64,000 nt of DNA, from contig JAACJO010000006.1 in the NCBI GenBank assembly GCA_013368445.1, forward strand, positions 1,116,001-1,180,000, in the 5' to 3' direction. Numbering within the stretch: position 1 is the stretch's first letter; each line of letters opens with the position of its first letter. Below are positions 11,524 through 23,486 of the stretch, one piece after another. A program made the position numbers and the translations under genes. Origin of the DNA: Leucocoprinus leucothites. Its lineage: Eukaryota; Basidiomycota; Agaricomycetes; Agaricales; Agaricaceae. The notes below the pieces were generated by a model. It was not told the origin of the DNA, made no database searches, and saw only the letters and a program-made list of their open reading frames with translations.

Positions 11524-13223
11524 ATGCATCTTTGTCTCTGTATCCCAGAGATCATACGGATGATCTACGACGAAATTTTTGCAGAGAATGCCAAGCTATC
11601 TACGCTATGTCCTCTTGCTCACGTCTGTCGCAGCTGGGGTGGTGTTACCCTCGACCGGATCTGGTACCAGATAAATGGAATAAAGCCTTTGATACAAAGC
11701 CTGCCACACGATCTGTGGTCTATAGAAGAAGATGGGAACGGTATGCTCGTATGTGATAAGCTCGCAGGAATTTCTGCGTTCAATTCAAAGTCCAAAGCTT
11801 ACCTGCCGCCTTTTCCAGACCTTGGCGAGAACTATGAAAGATTCTGACTTGGACATTTTGCATAAGTATACACCGCGGGTGCACGTCTTTATCCACGAAT
11901 CAAAACGGTTAATCAACATTGGTGTCTATAAAACGCTTTTACTTCTGCACCCACACGTTCCACTATTACCAAACCTTCAATCGTTAGCCTGGCTCTCTCC
12001 GTGCATTATCGAAGTCTATCCTTGCACCACCTTATTCTTGTGCTCGGAACTCGAGTTCTTGGGGCTCAGGATCACCATGGAGCAGATGAACGAACAGTCT
12101 GCTCTCCTCCTCAATATACCCAATTATTCTCCCAGCATATCATCGCTTAAGGTCGACTTGGCAGAACCAGAAGGGCAGTCGATGTGGCCTGAGGCAAGCG
12201 AAGTTGGTGGTGGATCAGCAGAGTTCTTGGGCAATGGCGTGGATTGCGCAAATTGTCGATTAGCGATATTACGCTCGAAGGTCTCCTCTCCATTGCTTCA
12301 TTGCCCAACCTCGACGCACTGAAAATAAAACACGCTACCCTAAGGTGGCTTACTCCATCCGAAGAAAATCCTAACTTTTGGTCATTGCGGAACTCGGATA
12401 CATTTTCTACGTCTTTTCTGGCACTCAAGAAATTGACCATCGTGGCTGATGACGGAGATGCAAATATCGTTGTGATTGCCAATTTCCTTAAAATTGTTCA
12501 AGGCGTCGAACTCACATCTCTCAGGGTGGAAGTGTATGATGATCGTCGAGCAGCCACCGTAGAAGATTTCGTTGAATTCATTCCGACTCGTCCAAGAATA
12601 CTGTAATTCGAAGACTCTCCGAACGTTCACACTCAGACACAAAACTTCGGATCTTTCTTTCTCATTATCTACTTTCCTTCCTCTCCTCCAGTTCTCTGCA
12701 CTTCACGTCGTGGAGCCGTATTTATCTTGTAATATTGTTCTTTCTGAACAGGATACAAGCCAGATGGCGTCCGCGTGGCCTGAACTGTGGATTCTCAAGA
12801 TAACCCCAACGCCACATTATAGGACCTCTGGTGTATTGACCACCCTACTCGCCATTATTCCGTTGGCCAGATACTGTTCTAAATTGCAGCGCCTCGACCT
12901 CGTCGTGGACGCCTCTCACCCAGAAACTCGGAAACTTCTCGCCGGAGCGATATAAGGGTATACGCAATAGCTCGCTGAAAACACTCACCGTAGGACCCTC
13001 GCCCATCTCGCACAAAGAGTTCATTGCTGCGTTTTTCATGGAGGTTTTCCCGATGTTATTCTCGATTGTACCTACTCGCAACTCTGCCAGTCACGATAGT
13101 TGGCTACATGTTGGGCAAGTGCTTATGCCGCTGATGAACTTGTCGAAGGGGAGAGAAGACGAGCATGTTGGAAAAACATTGCTCGGTGTGGATAACACGC
13201 GTTACGTCCGGAACATGGAGTAG
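11524..13223 (+). pseudogene. F-box/leucine-rich-repeat protein, frameshifted
   Basis: The start encodes an F-box-like segment (IPEIIRMIYDEIF, then LAHVCRSWGGVTLDRIW), which in intact proteins binds SKP1 in an SCF ubiquitin ligase. An intron follows (donor near 11749, acceptor near 11797 or 11818) and then LRR-like sequence (PLLPNLQSLAWLSP, LRKLSISDITLEGLLSIASL, LRTFTLRHKTSDLS, LQRLDLVVDASHP). The recognisable protein changes frame near 12,225, near 12,595 and near 12,950. None of these points leaves room for a spliceable intron. The last frame runs to a stop at 13221-13223. At least three frameshifts make an inactive gene likely; assembly or base-call errors are the alternative. Confidence 0.62.
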
Positions 13224-16200
13224 GCGTGGTCCACGTTGTTAGATTATATGCACGAGGCCTTTTCGGGTCCGAGTTACGTCGAGAAATAAGACTTCGTATG
13301 GTTCAGCCAGCTGTATGATTTGGACGGCTCGTCTTTATTCTTACTAGTAGTGCGGTGTGCAATTTAAAGTAATGCGTGGATATAGTGATATCTTGATTTT
13401 TTGTTGAACATTCAACATTGGCATTTCGTATGGCCGCCAGATGGCGGAATCCGTAGGATCGTTTGCTTGAACTAGAATATCGGTTGAATAGGGGTTATTG
13501 CTAGTTTGACGCCAAGTAATATCCGGTGATTTTGGTATTCGTGAAGGTAGTCATTTCAAGCCAGGTAGCGTCTCCTGGTTGGGAAGCCAATATGAAAATA
13601 CAAGGTGAGTTACTTTAAAGTTTTTATTCTTTAAGCTGTACCGGGTCCCGAGATCCACCTCATGCTTTCGTTGAAGTAAATCGAAGATTACACTCGTGTG
13701 GGCATTGTAACTCGAATTTCAGGCTCGCCCTGCCAATCATTGTGATAAGGTAGTTGGATCGTTGAACTTCTTCTCAGATAACACTGGGAATCGTGAAGGA
13801 CCAATTGAGAAGCTACCTGGATTTTCTGGCTTCGTCCCACCTTGGTGCGGCTTGAGCACCAATCATGCCCACAAATGGTTCGCCCGACTACTAGTCCCGG
13901 CTAGCAGAAGCCAAATCTAGTGAATTGCCATTTCATAGAGTATTCTACATGAATTGCATTGCAGTCTATTCGCTTATCAGTATTATGACACCTCCATAAA
14001 GTCAAATCATCCTACGATCAGCTGTGGAGTTGAAGGAGGAAAGCCCTTCACCGGGTTTCAGCTACTGCCACCTAATAGCTAGCCGCAATCTGGTAATCAG
14101 CATTCGGAACAAGTCCGAAGGCTATTGGGCTGATCCTCGGCAGTGACGGTAAACGGATTCAAGGACGTACAACACCACAAAATCTTTGATATTAGTATCG
14201 AACGGGGCCGCACTATCCCCCAATTGTCGCAAACTTCACCCCTGTGGGGCGGGATATGTTGTTACGCGTCGCAACACTGGAAAGTATCTGTTTCAACTCC
14301 AGGTCCTGAGTTCTCTAATCCGCCACCTCTTGATTATTAAGGCTCTAATGAATTCCTCGCCTTTGCCACCTGTTGATCTGTGGCTAAGTCCCTGAAATTG
14401 ATTGAGGGTCAGGGTTATCAGAAGCATTCTGTGACTAGTCCGCAATCCCAGCAACCTTACCACAAGCTTACCGCCTGGGAAGCATCATTTGACCATTGCT
14501 GCACATACTCTCGGCATTTCAAGTGGCGTTGGTCCTCTTCAAGGACAGGCATTTTCTACTCAGTCAACTCCACTTTAATTTTGCATGTTTCGGTCATTTA
14601 GGACTCCGCTCCGGATTCATTATTCGGAGCATCGGAGTGCAATTCCTTTGCTTTGATAATTTGACTCGTTTGGATAAGACTGCGGGGAAGCATAGTCGAT
14701 CGGGACTACTCTTGATATATTGCAAACATCTTAAATTCAAGGAGCAAATTCATGAGAGTGTCTCTATGCTAGAGTGCTGGGGGCACAGAAATCCCTCGAA
14801 TCTCAGAGGTTCCTTTAAGTTTCAATCGTCTAGCGTATAGAAACTGTCAGCGAGTCCCATCCGGTGAGGTTTGTTTTACATCGCCTACACATCAGCCTCA
14901 TGACTGCATTTTCTTGGCTATGGTATATATGACGTCAAGCTACGTTTGGCAATCTTGAGCTTGGGGCCTGACACACGATTTGACAATGCTGCTTTCATCA
15001 GAATTTGGGTGATGGGTCGAAGCTGAGACTGAGACGAAGGTCGCGACACATCATTCTAGTGCACCAGTGAGCGACCATGCAACGCGATTTCTAGGAGGTC
15101 AAGGCCAAGCGAGCACTAGCCATGAACTTGAAGCTTGACGCTTGGCTCTCCATCCATTTTGGTGGTTCAAGCGTTAGGCTCGGAGATTAACCCAGACTTT
15201 GCTTCTTGCCCGGCGGAACACAGGAATATGACAGTGACAGGGACAACTACTAGCAAATAGAATCTAAAGTAATAAGTGTGCTTAAATAACCCGACTCTCT
15301 TCTGTTCTACGATCTGCAGTCCTGGCTTGGGAATGGGAGAAGTTCAACACTTGAAGGACACGATCTTGATCGCTTCAGCTGACGTTGATCGATAATCAAG
15401 CTCAAGGATCAATTGATTGTCGATGATCGATGAAGCTTTGACGGCTAGATGATGTTTATCTGTATTTATCACTCAGGTCACCCTTGCTTCTATGATACGT
15501 ACATAGTCTGCCCCCTGCCCCTCTGATCTTTATTGCCAACTGGTTCACTTCTTGTTGCACTCCGAGCTGCTCATCACTTGCATACGAAACTCGTAGGAGA
15601 TGGTGAGATGAAAACGATTGCGAACTGGTCAAACAGCTGCGATATGACGTAGCCCGTATGGGTAGACAACCGACGACAATGAAGTCATTTTTGTCCACGA
15701 CAAAGCCTCACCGATATCAAGCCGCCATGGTATCAAGACTTGTAGGCTCAGCTTCAGGGTATCCAGATGTTTCAAAGCAACACGTTGGTTTTGACACGCC
15801 ACAGCTAGCTCACAGCATGAAGAAAGAAAAAAGGATGATTTGGCCCCCACCGCTGTTCAAAGCATAATGGGTTTCCCTTGAGTGCGTATTCTACGACATA
15901 CTATGCCCTGATACCCGACTTGTAACATCCATTTCAAGAAGTAGAGGACTCTGACTACCGTAGTTTCGATTTTGTCGATTCATGTTATTTTACTCTTCTA
16001 TGTTTGACTTCATACGAACTTCAGAAGTATTCTGCTTCAGTAAGGAAAGCTATGCTTCATCTTCTGCAAATGGGGCCCTGGCTGTATTGAAAAGACCTGC
16101 TGCTGACCACGGTGTCAATGATGTCAGGCCTTCGGCGCTATTGCCTGCATATCTGGAAAGCGCCGTGCTAGCGCCAGCAGGATTCCACACATCCATCCCG

Positions 16201-16308
16201 TTTGTGTTTCACAACCCTTATAAATCCCTCTGATTTCTACAGACTTGCTCAAGCTTCTTGATCCCTTATCCGAACTTCATACTCGCTAGCTTTTTACCTC
16301 TTCCGAAG
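13224..16308. other. Intergenic, about 3.1 kb without a recognisable gene
   Basis: Only short unconnected frames on both strands. AT-rich with several inverted motifs, for example a gatcgat-rich block at about 15,385-15,435. I found no transposase, reverse transcriptase, terminal repeats or RNA gene. It may contain decayed repeat DNA. Confidence 0.4.
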
Positions 16309-17535
16309 ATGTCTCAATCAGTCATAGATACTCACGCCAGCAATGTCGTCAAGTACTGCCAAGGTTTTCGCATAAACAAGGTAAGCCTCATGATGTCTTG
16401 TCGAGGACACTATGTCATATTATATGATCTAGAGGAGGGCTCAGGTTCTTGGTCATAAGTACTTCGAACTCTCCCAAGAATATCAGCGGGCTTCGAGGAC
16501 GCAAAGCTTGTCTTGTGAGACCAGAGTCAGGGAGTACGTACTCTCGGCTACTCTGATTAAGTAACTGATCATGACTAATTTAACGTTCTACGAACCCAGT
16601 GCTCTCTCTAAGACGACCGATCTTACTGAACGATGGTCGAAGAGGTGTATTTGCAGGCAATGGAGTAGGTTTACATCCTGCCTTTCGTATGATTGTTATT
16701 CATGTATGCTCCCAGTTTTCCAGCACAAAATGGCTCGGGACATCGCATCGGCACTCGCTGAGACTTGTGATGTGCTCCTTGTCCTTCATGTGAGAGCTTT
16801 TGTAAATTTTCAGATCTCTTGCTCATCGAGCACTCTCAGGACGAACAATATCGACCCCCGGTAACTCCGAGTTCTGTCCTAAGCATTCAGGGGCCCACCC
16901 CACTGCCCCAAACTCCCTCCCAAAAGCCCATTCCACTACCCTCTCTTTCTCAACATTCTCTGTCCATCTCTATTTCATCTACATTTTCCCGGCCCCAGTG
17001 GCATTCACCCCGGTCTTCCACGCTTTCGTCTACTACCAGCGAGTACTCGCCGTCTATCCAGCTCCCCTCATCTTTGTCGCTATCCGCGTTATCCTTTGCG
17101 TCCATCCCCGACCGCATTGATCATAATCCCTTGTTATTTACCTCTTCGCAATTCGTTCCTACCGCGAAACCCCCGCAGCTGCTGTCTCCTATCCCTGCAT
17201 CTGCTGTTTGTGAGTCACACTCGTCAGAAGGTCATGCTGCGCCAGGCTATGAGGCTACAGATGCCTTAGTTTCGCGCTCAGAGCCACAGGGGAAGGCTAT
17301 AAAAATTGATGAAATGGCACTTGGCAGTAGGAGCTGCCGGCAACCAACCAATTGCATGTACGATATCGATCAGCAATCCCCCACGCCTTTGTGCCAAGTT
17401 TTACAGGCCAAGGCTCATGCGGTGGTGACCCACGAACAATCGATAGCCCAATCGACCAGCTCACCTTCCAGCTTGATCAATAGAAAACCAAAACCCGAAC
17501 TTAAAATCAAGATTCCCGCTCGACGACAATCTTAA
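16309..17535 (+). CDS. Hypothetical protein, helical N-terminus and Ser/Pro-rich tail
   Basis: I do not recognise this protein. Five exons (16309-16380, 16445-16533, 16600-16664, 16716-16789, 16840-17535) close in phase with GT-AG introns and give 331 residues. The first 100 residues are mixed charged/hydrophobic and look helical (HKYFELSQEYQRASRTQSL, ALSKTTDLTERWSKR, KMARDIASALAETCDVLLVL). From residue 100 the chain is Ser/Pro/Thr-rich and probably disordered, ending in a basic stretch, KPKPELKIKIPARRQS, which could be a nuclear localisation signal. Four consecutive phase-consistent introns make a real gene more likely than chance, but the model is mine and the first exons are short. Confidence 0.5.
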
Positions 17536-17913
17536 AGCGATTGCCTACCATATGCTTCCGTGCCTTTCTCATGCAGTGGATGCTTTGTTATCAGGGGTAT
17601 ATAGATTTCTTTTTGATTTGTTCGAACCATCCTCCCGTAACGTCTTTCTTAGATATTTACTTATTATCTCAAGCATATCTTCATTTACTTCCTCTCTAGA
17701 TTATATAAGTATCGGGGAAATGATTGTACTCATGTTTGGTACAAGCTGTACCTACAAACGAGTATTTTACAGTTAGAGCTTTACATAGTGACTCGTGGCA
17801 TAATACACTAGGAAAATTCATCATACTGTGTCAGTGCATCAGGGGTCATATGACATGGCACTCTCTACGACCGCTTCCTCTAGTTCGAACTCGGAAATAA
17901 TACTCCGGATTCA
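17536..17913. other. Convergent 3' flanks
   Basis: AT-rich spacer between two converging genes. Nothing else seen. Confidence 0.45.
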
Positions 17914-19238
17914 CTATTTTGCTTCGAGAATTGCCTCGACCTCAGGCTTGATGCTAGCCAAAAGATCTTTGGTGGTTTTCTTAGGCTTCCATCCAATGGC
18001 CTTTGCTTTGTTTGCTAATCCTCGGCAGTCCGAACCGAAGAAATCCATGCCCTACCGAAAGGTCAGATTTGGCATGCAGCGACGTTCATCTCTGAAAGAA
18101 GAAGCCACTCACGTTGAAGTATTGATCTATCTCCTCTTTAGTGAATGGTTTGGGCTCATCGGTTGTACTCTTGCCCAGTGCAAGGAGCACACGACCCAAC
18201 TCCTTACTGACATCACCCAGGTTATGTTCATCATTCAAAGCAAAGTAGTATCCATGACGTCCGTGTCCGACGGCATCAGGATTCGACCTGATAGCATTGA
18301 AGAGATCGATGTATAAATCTGCCACTAATGCCAATTATCAATGGTTTGAAAATAAGCGACACCGAGTCAAGCACAGAACCTTCGTCAATGTGAACATTAG
18401 GCCAGCTGTTCAATCCTTTGCCAATGACCCCAGCCTGTCCACGATGAAGAGACGCCTTAATGAGAGCGGGAATCTGGATTGAATGTTTATTGACAAGGCC
18501 GGCGTCCACGAATTTCCCGGAAGCAATGCCGTAGATCGTGCCTGGAGTGACAAGGTAAGCCCTGACATAACCTTCATTGTCTGCCTGCATGACCTCAAGG
18601 TCGACATTGCGGTGAAGTGCGGATGCTGGGATCGTGTCAAGCTGATCAACATTTGAATCGTCCCAAACGACATCAGAAGTATAAAGGCCTCCTGCATTCA
18701 AATCGGCGATTATAGCAGTCCCGGACTGAGGGAGCAATCAATACAAATATTCGAAACGAGGAAAGATCAACTTGAGGCCCGTACCGTATGGATGTAAATT
18801 GGGGGATTTCCTGTAGCTTGAAACCTTTTCTTGAAACCGCTGAGTGTGGCCTTGGCTACTTCGACATTGTCAGAATCTGCCTGTAGAAGTAAGATACCAA
18901 TTAGTTGTATCTCTTTGCGCTAGCGTAAGAAGAATACTTTACCACGTTGAACACAATATCTGACGCAGCCGTCAACTCTTCAAGCAGTTTACCATCACCG
19001 AAGGAGCCGACCACAGTATTGAGACCAAATTCGCTAAACTTCTTTGCTTTCTCGGAGCTACGAACTAGAATTGTAATGTCAAAATTGCCGGCATCAGGGT
19101 GGTGAATGAGGCGTTCAAGTACGGAACCACCGGCGTAGCCTGTACGGATCAGGTAAAGGTGAAAATCAAGCCAAAGATGGAAGCTGAGTGGCATTTACCG
19201 GTAGCACCAGTGAGAAGAATCTGGGACTTGTCCGTCAT
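17914..19238 (-). CDS. NmrA-like / atypical SDR NAD(P)-binding protein
   Basis: Extended-SDR protein related to NmrA and nucleoside-diphosphate-sugar epimerases; the activity is unknown. Six exons (19238-19199, 19139-18943, 18880-18785, 18725-18380, 18324-18113, 18051-17914) all close in phase for 342 residues. The N-terminus has the Rossmann start ILLTGATGYAGGSVLERL, with the first intron inside the glycine motif. Further features are ITILVRSSEKAKKF, ASDIVFNVADSD, IYIHTSGTAII, and the segment LVTPGTIYGIASG, which matches the PxxxYG-type region of epimerases. The C-terminus (GWKPKKTTKDLLASIKPEVE) is typical of this fungal group. The Tyr of YxxxK is not evident at its usual place, so it may be a sensor or an atypical reductase. 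Confidence 0.85.
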
Positions 19239-20356
19239 ATCCGTGTTAGTTTTAATGGTACTGTTGATGTTGGGATCGCTCTTTACATTAACTCTGGCCT
19301 GGATGCAAGCCTTTTATACCAGCTGAATGCTCGACGGTTCTATTCTAGTTCATTGAAATCAAGAGCTGACGGAAGACTTGAGAGCGAGCTGATCAAGAAG
19401 TTTGTCAGTAGCCTATAACCTTTGTAATCCTTTGAGTTTGAAACATCAAATCACCTCGTTTTATCTGCCACTTGACTAGAGAAAATGGGTGGTGGTTGCC
19501 CGAACCGGAAGCTATCGCAGCTCTGAGCTGTATATAAAAGGAATATATGTTTGGATTTGCTTCCAGAAGACTCGGGGAGAGTGTACATGAAGTGGGAAAG
19601 AGTGCCGTTCTACGCCGTTGACAGCACTAAAGAGGTCAGATGCGATGGATAAATGAATCCTATGAGAACTCGAGCAGAGCAATGAACTGCTGAAGTCAAA
19701 TTTAACGGTCTGTGCCACCAGCGCGAAACTCTTGGCCTTCCTGATGGGGCTTCCGAAGGGCTCTCTAGTCCGGGTGTGACCTCGGGGTCAAAAAGAACGA
19801 CACGGGTTTTTGTTAGCATCGAGCCGACCTAGGAGACCTTCTGTGCGTCGGGTGGGCGGGTGCGACAGTCGACTACGGCCCCATCAAGTCGGACCTTGGT
19901 TGATCGGCAGTGAGTGGTTGATGATCGATGATCGACGATTCCTCTTTTGGTTAACTACTAGACATCCGAAAATCTCCACGCGCTCAGCATGGCTAGCGTC
20001 TGATAAGATGACGGCAAATCTTGAGCCTTATATCTTCTCAACTTGAAATATGAGGGGAAGGAGGATGGAAATGGAGCGTTGAAGGACTCTAACTGACTCG
20101 GAGTGAGGTCCTGGTAGTAGTCCCTATCTCGTCAGCCGCCGCAGGAGTACCGGCTTCGCCGCATTACACATGCCCATATCATGAAATCGTCCGCTGTTCG
20201 CTGAACATTTACACTTGAATGTTTATGCGGAAGGCAACGTCAGCGATTTATGACAGTTCAGAAACCAGTTTTTCGATGCTACTGAATCTATAATAAATTT
20301 GCCTATGATACATTCAGTCTGATTGCGTTGTCCGTAGTTAGTCGATACAATATGTT
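19239..20356. other. Intergenic, no gene seen
   Basis: Promoter of the NmrA-like gene, then about 1 kb of unassigned sequence with a short repeated gatgatcgatgatcgacgat motif near 19,921. No RNA gene or transposon signal. Confidence 0.4.
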
Positions 20357-22644
20357 TTACATTGCCTGCAAAGCTGCTGATACACCCTCCATTGTGGGAC
20401 GCTCTTGCGATGTCTCGCAACACGTCAGCACCAGAGCCCACAAGTCATCGGTTAACCATCGTTTCACTGTATCACCTGTTGGGCGTTTCGGTCGAATCGG
20501 TGCCCTAGTCATAGCACGGATAATGGCTATATCAGTCTTGAGCTCGGCGATAGGGGGCTTTCCGGTTAAAAGCTCCAGAATTGCCATGGCGAACGAATAG
20601 GTGTCTGATGCTTTGGATGGCGATCCTCCCTCGATGATCTCTGGTGCCATCCAACGTGCACACCCCATGTTCTGTAGCGTCGTGGAGGCGGCCGTTTTGG
20701 TAATGTCTTCCAAGGTTTTGGCCATGCCAAAGTCGCTGATGCATGCTTTACCCTTTAGAACAATCAGTATAAAATAGGAGTGCAGCAGAGAGACATGAAC
20801 TGACTGAGTCCGAGACTAGAATATTGCTCTATTTCAGGTGAGCTATGGATAACATGCCAGAAAAGGCGTAACATACGCATTTAACTATCATACTGGTCAG
20901 CACCTATAACTTGTTCTGAGAGATACAGAAGAGCTGCTCACCATTTCCATGGACAATATTTTGGTCATGGAGGTAACTAAGGCCCTTTGCTGCACCCCGC
21001 AGCTAACATTTTCGATGAATAACCAGTCATACTACAAATAAAATAAAGCTCACAAGGTGCAGTTTATCCGCTTCGGGATGTTCTCCAGTGTACCTATATA
21101 TGTGAGAATCGAGAGCGATCAACTAGATAATGGACCTACTCTAATACATTGCCATTATCGAGCCAAGGGGAAACCTAGGATACAGTTCAGTATTACAGGC
21201 GAAGTGCATTGTACCAGCCCACTTGCCATGTGTATCTGCGTTCCTATGTCGGTAACAATCCCATAGAGCAGAAGTATGTGTTCATTTTCTAGCTCGGACC
21301 AGATTTTAATCTGGGAAATAAAACGCTGCAGGAAAAAATGACTGGTTAGTAGTTCCAAGAGTGAAGTCCGAAGCGGGATATCTGACCGACCTTCTCGGCT
21401 TTTTTGTCTTCGGACCTAACAGCCCTGATGGTTTTGAGCGCAACCTATATCACTGATGAGAACCAAAGCCACAACAGACAATGACGAGCTGACCTGCTTC
21501 TGTCCCAGCCATCGTCCACGCCAGATATCACTGTTATTCCCTCCGGCAATAGCTATTTCTCCCTCCTTCTTGATCTCTCCATTCAGTATCCCGATGGTTG
21601 GAGGAATCCCAGTCATGTCATGGAGAGTTAACAGGCCTCGTTCCATATCGAGGTATCGTCTGCCGCTCGTCGGACTCCTTGAGAATAAACCATGTCCCTT
21701 TTCCAATCGCATGTGTTTCAGTTCCTTAAAAAGGTCGCGTAAGTTGGTAGCTTCCACATAGATTGCAAGGTGGAACTACCTCTTGACCTTCCTGCATTAC
21801 GTCTCTAGCAATGGTCTCTCCGCCTTGAGAAAGCTGAACAACCTGCATCAAGTGTTCTTGGTTAGTGATTATTTGTCGGAACATCTCTTTATTCTCTCGG
21901 TCGATTTGTTCCGCTGCTGTCTTTGCTAGCTTCTGTCCGCGCTCTTGGGAGATCTGCGTCCTAGATAACACACTAGTAAGGCACAAGTCGCCTCTGACTC
22001 TCGCGAAATACTGACTTGAGCTAAATTGATATTATTCAGATAAGATTGCTTTATACGGCAAGGTGGTATCGATGACTTACCGAGAAGATTTGGAGAGCTG
22101 TGTCGAGCTCTTGCCTGGATTGCTCGATTCCGGACTCGATATCGTTCCTCTTCCCTGTAATCAACTGAAAAGTCAATAGATTGCCTATGGAAAGAGTAAC
22201 ACAGCCGCCACTGACACCAACGCACGACGACCGACATTTTCACCCATCTATCAACACGATTTCGCGTTTTCTCTAGAACACTATCAATCGTGCATGAGTT
22301 CACTCGTAAATTATGTGCCTCCCGAACGTTCTGATTAACTTACGCAACAACTTCGTCAACGCGTTCTTGGATTTTCGTGCCCTCCAAGCCCGGTGCTTCT
22401 GGAGCTTCCTCCAAAGCTTGACTCAACTGCATACTCTTAGCCCCAAGCATTCTCGCATGTTTCTACGCTCTCAATGATCAGACAGAGGAACCTTCTTGAC
22501 GAAGGACTACTGCTCACTCACCTTGTGTTTTGCTACATCTTCGCAAGAAGTGACAATCTCCTTGGCAAGCCCAGCAGCAATCGGCACCCCAACTGCCTGA
22601 GCAGCTGCGTCACCAACAGCTAAAAGCAAAGGGAGAGCTTCCAT
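20357..22644 (-). CDS. TKL-type protein kinase with helical N-terminal domain, probable pseudokinase
   Basis: Belongs to the tyrosine-kinase-like (TKL) kinases expanded in mushroom fungi. First exons 22644-22522, 22462-22344, 22280-22226 and 22164-22081 are in phase and encode a helical N-terminal domain (ALPLLLAVGDAAAQAVGVPI, then RVDEVVAVLEKTRNRVDRW). A coiled-coil linker follows (GQKLAKTAAEQIDRENKEMF). The kinase core has a glycine-loop-like GGNNSDIWRGRW, VALKTI with the ATP-site Lys at 21433-21435, the catalytic-loop exon LSYLHDQNIVHGN, SNILVSDS, DFG (20726-20734) and GCARWMAPEI. The catalytic loop reads HGN where relatives have HGD, so phosphotransfer is doubtful. The model needs an 8-base exon (20877-20884) between HGN and SNILV. 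About a dozen exons in all; those between 21,750 and 22,020 are uncertain. Confidence 0.8.
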
Positions 22645-23412
22645 ACTCTCGCTCAGATTTTCAGTCAGGAAACACAACGACGATGGTTAAAGTGGTCGAG
22701 CACCGCGTTTTGGCCTCGTGGGGCGTTGGATCCGTGATGGGGGCAGTGGAGGCTTCTTTGTCAATATCCGTTGATGATGCATGTTCCTAACAAGTCAACG
22801 TCACGGTTAATGATATGTTGGCGCTTAATGGCATTCCATTACTCACGTGAAGGCGACATTGACGCCAGTGTACGGCTGTAGGCGTGGGCGTACTAACTGG
22901 CAAAGGAGATTTCTTCTCGGGTTTGGTTTAATAGCGGAGTGCCTTGTGTCGCTTTTTAGCGGATGAGTAAAATTTAAGGGATGAAAGGAAATAGAGGACG
23001 AACGCTTGCTGAGTGGTAGCTTGTCTTTATTTCCTCTCGATTGAAGGAAGTTGAATCACAACTGGAAATATTTTTGTGGGCTCATGAGTAGGTCCGAGAG
23101 GGAATACACAACGCGGGTTCATATCAAAAGTCAAGCCCAAGGTATCCGGCTTTCCACGAATCCACAAGTTTCGGAAAAACTGCAAGTCCAAGGATCATCG
23201 AGGGCTAAATTCACAATTTATGCCGCGACACAAGTGAGTGCTGGAACAAGCTCCAGATTAAAGTTCTGATGAATAAGATGGTACAGCCTTAACATTATGG
23301 TCGCGGTGCGATCAGGTTCAAACCTCAAAGTTTCAACATTGCACGCACAAACGACCCACTGGGTCAGCCACTGATCCGGTGGAACCACTCATCCCATTCC
23401 AATCAAACAAGA
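22645..23412. other. Intergenic, kinase promoter
   Basis: Upstream region of the kinase gene and spacer to the tRNA. Only short frames; nothing recognised. Confidence 0.4.
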
Positions 23413-23486
23413 GGGTCGATGGCGTAGTTGGTTATCGCATCGGTCTAACACACAGAAGGTCCTCAGTTCGAACCTGGGTCGACTCA
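23413..23486 (+). tRNA. tRNA-Val (anticodon AAC)
   Basis: 74 bases forming a full cloverleaf. Acceptor stem GGGTCGA/TCGACTC (one G-T pair), discriminator A, T-arm CTCAG-TTCGAAC-CTGGG, anticodon loop CTAACAC. The anticodon stem TCGGT/ACAGA has one internal G-A mismatch. No intron. A T-rich stretch follows, consistent with RNA polymerase III termination. It decodes GTT (and GTC/GTA if A34 becomes inosine). Confidence 0.88.

Noticed and set aside
15385..15435. gatcgat-rich inverted motifs as a regulatory or origin element
   Set aside because: Short palindromes of this kind are common by chance; a second similar block at 19,921 is not enough to call an element.
13224..16308. Search for a transposon in the long gap
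   Set aside because: No transposase or polymerase motifs, no matching terminal repeats or target-site duplications found by eye.
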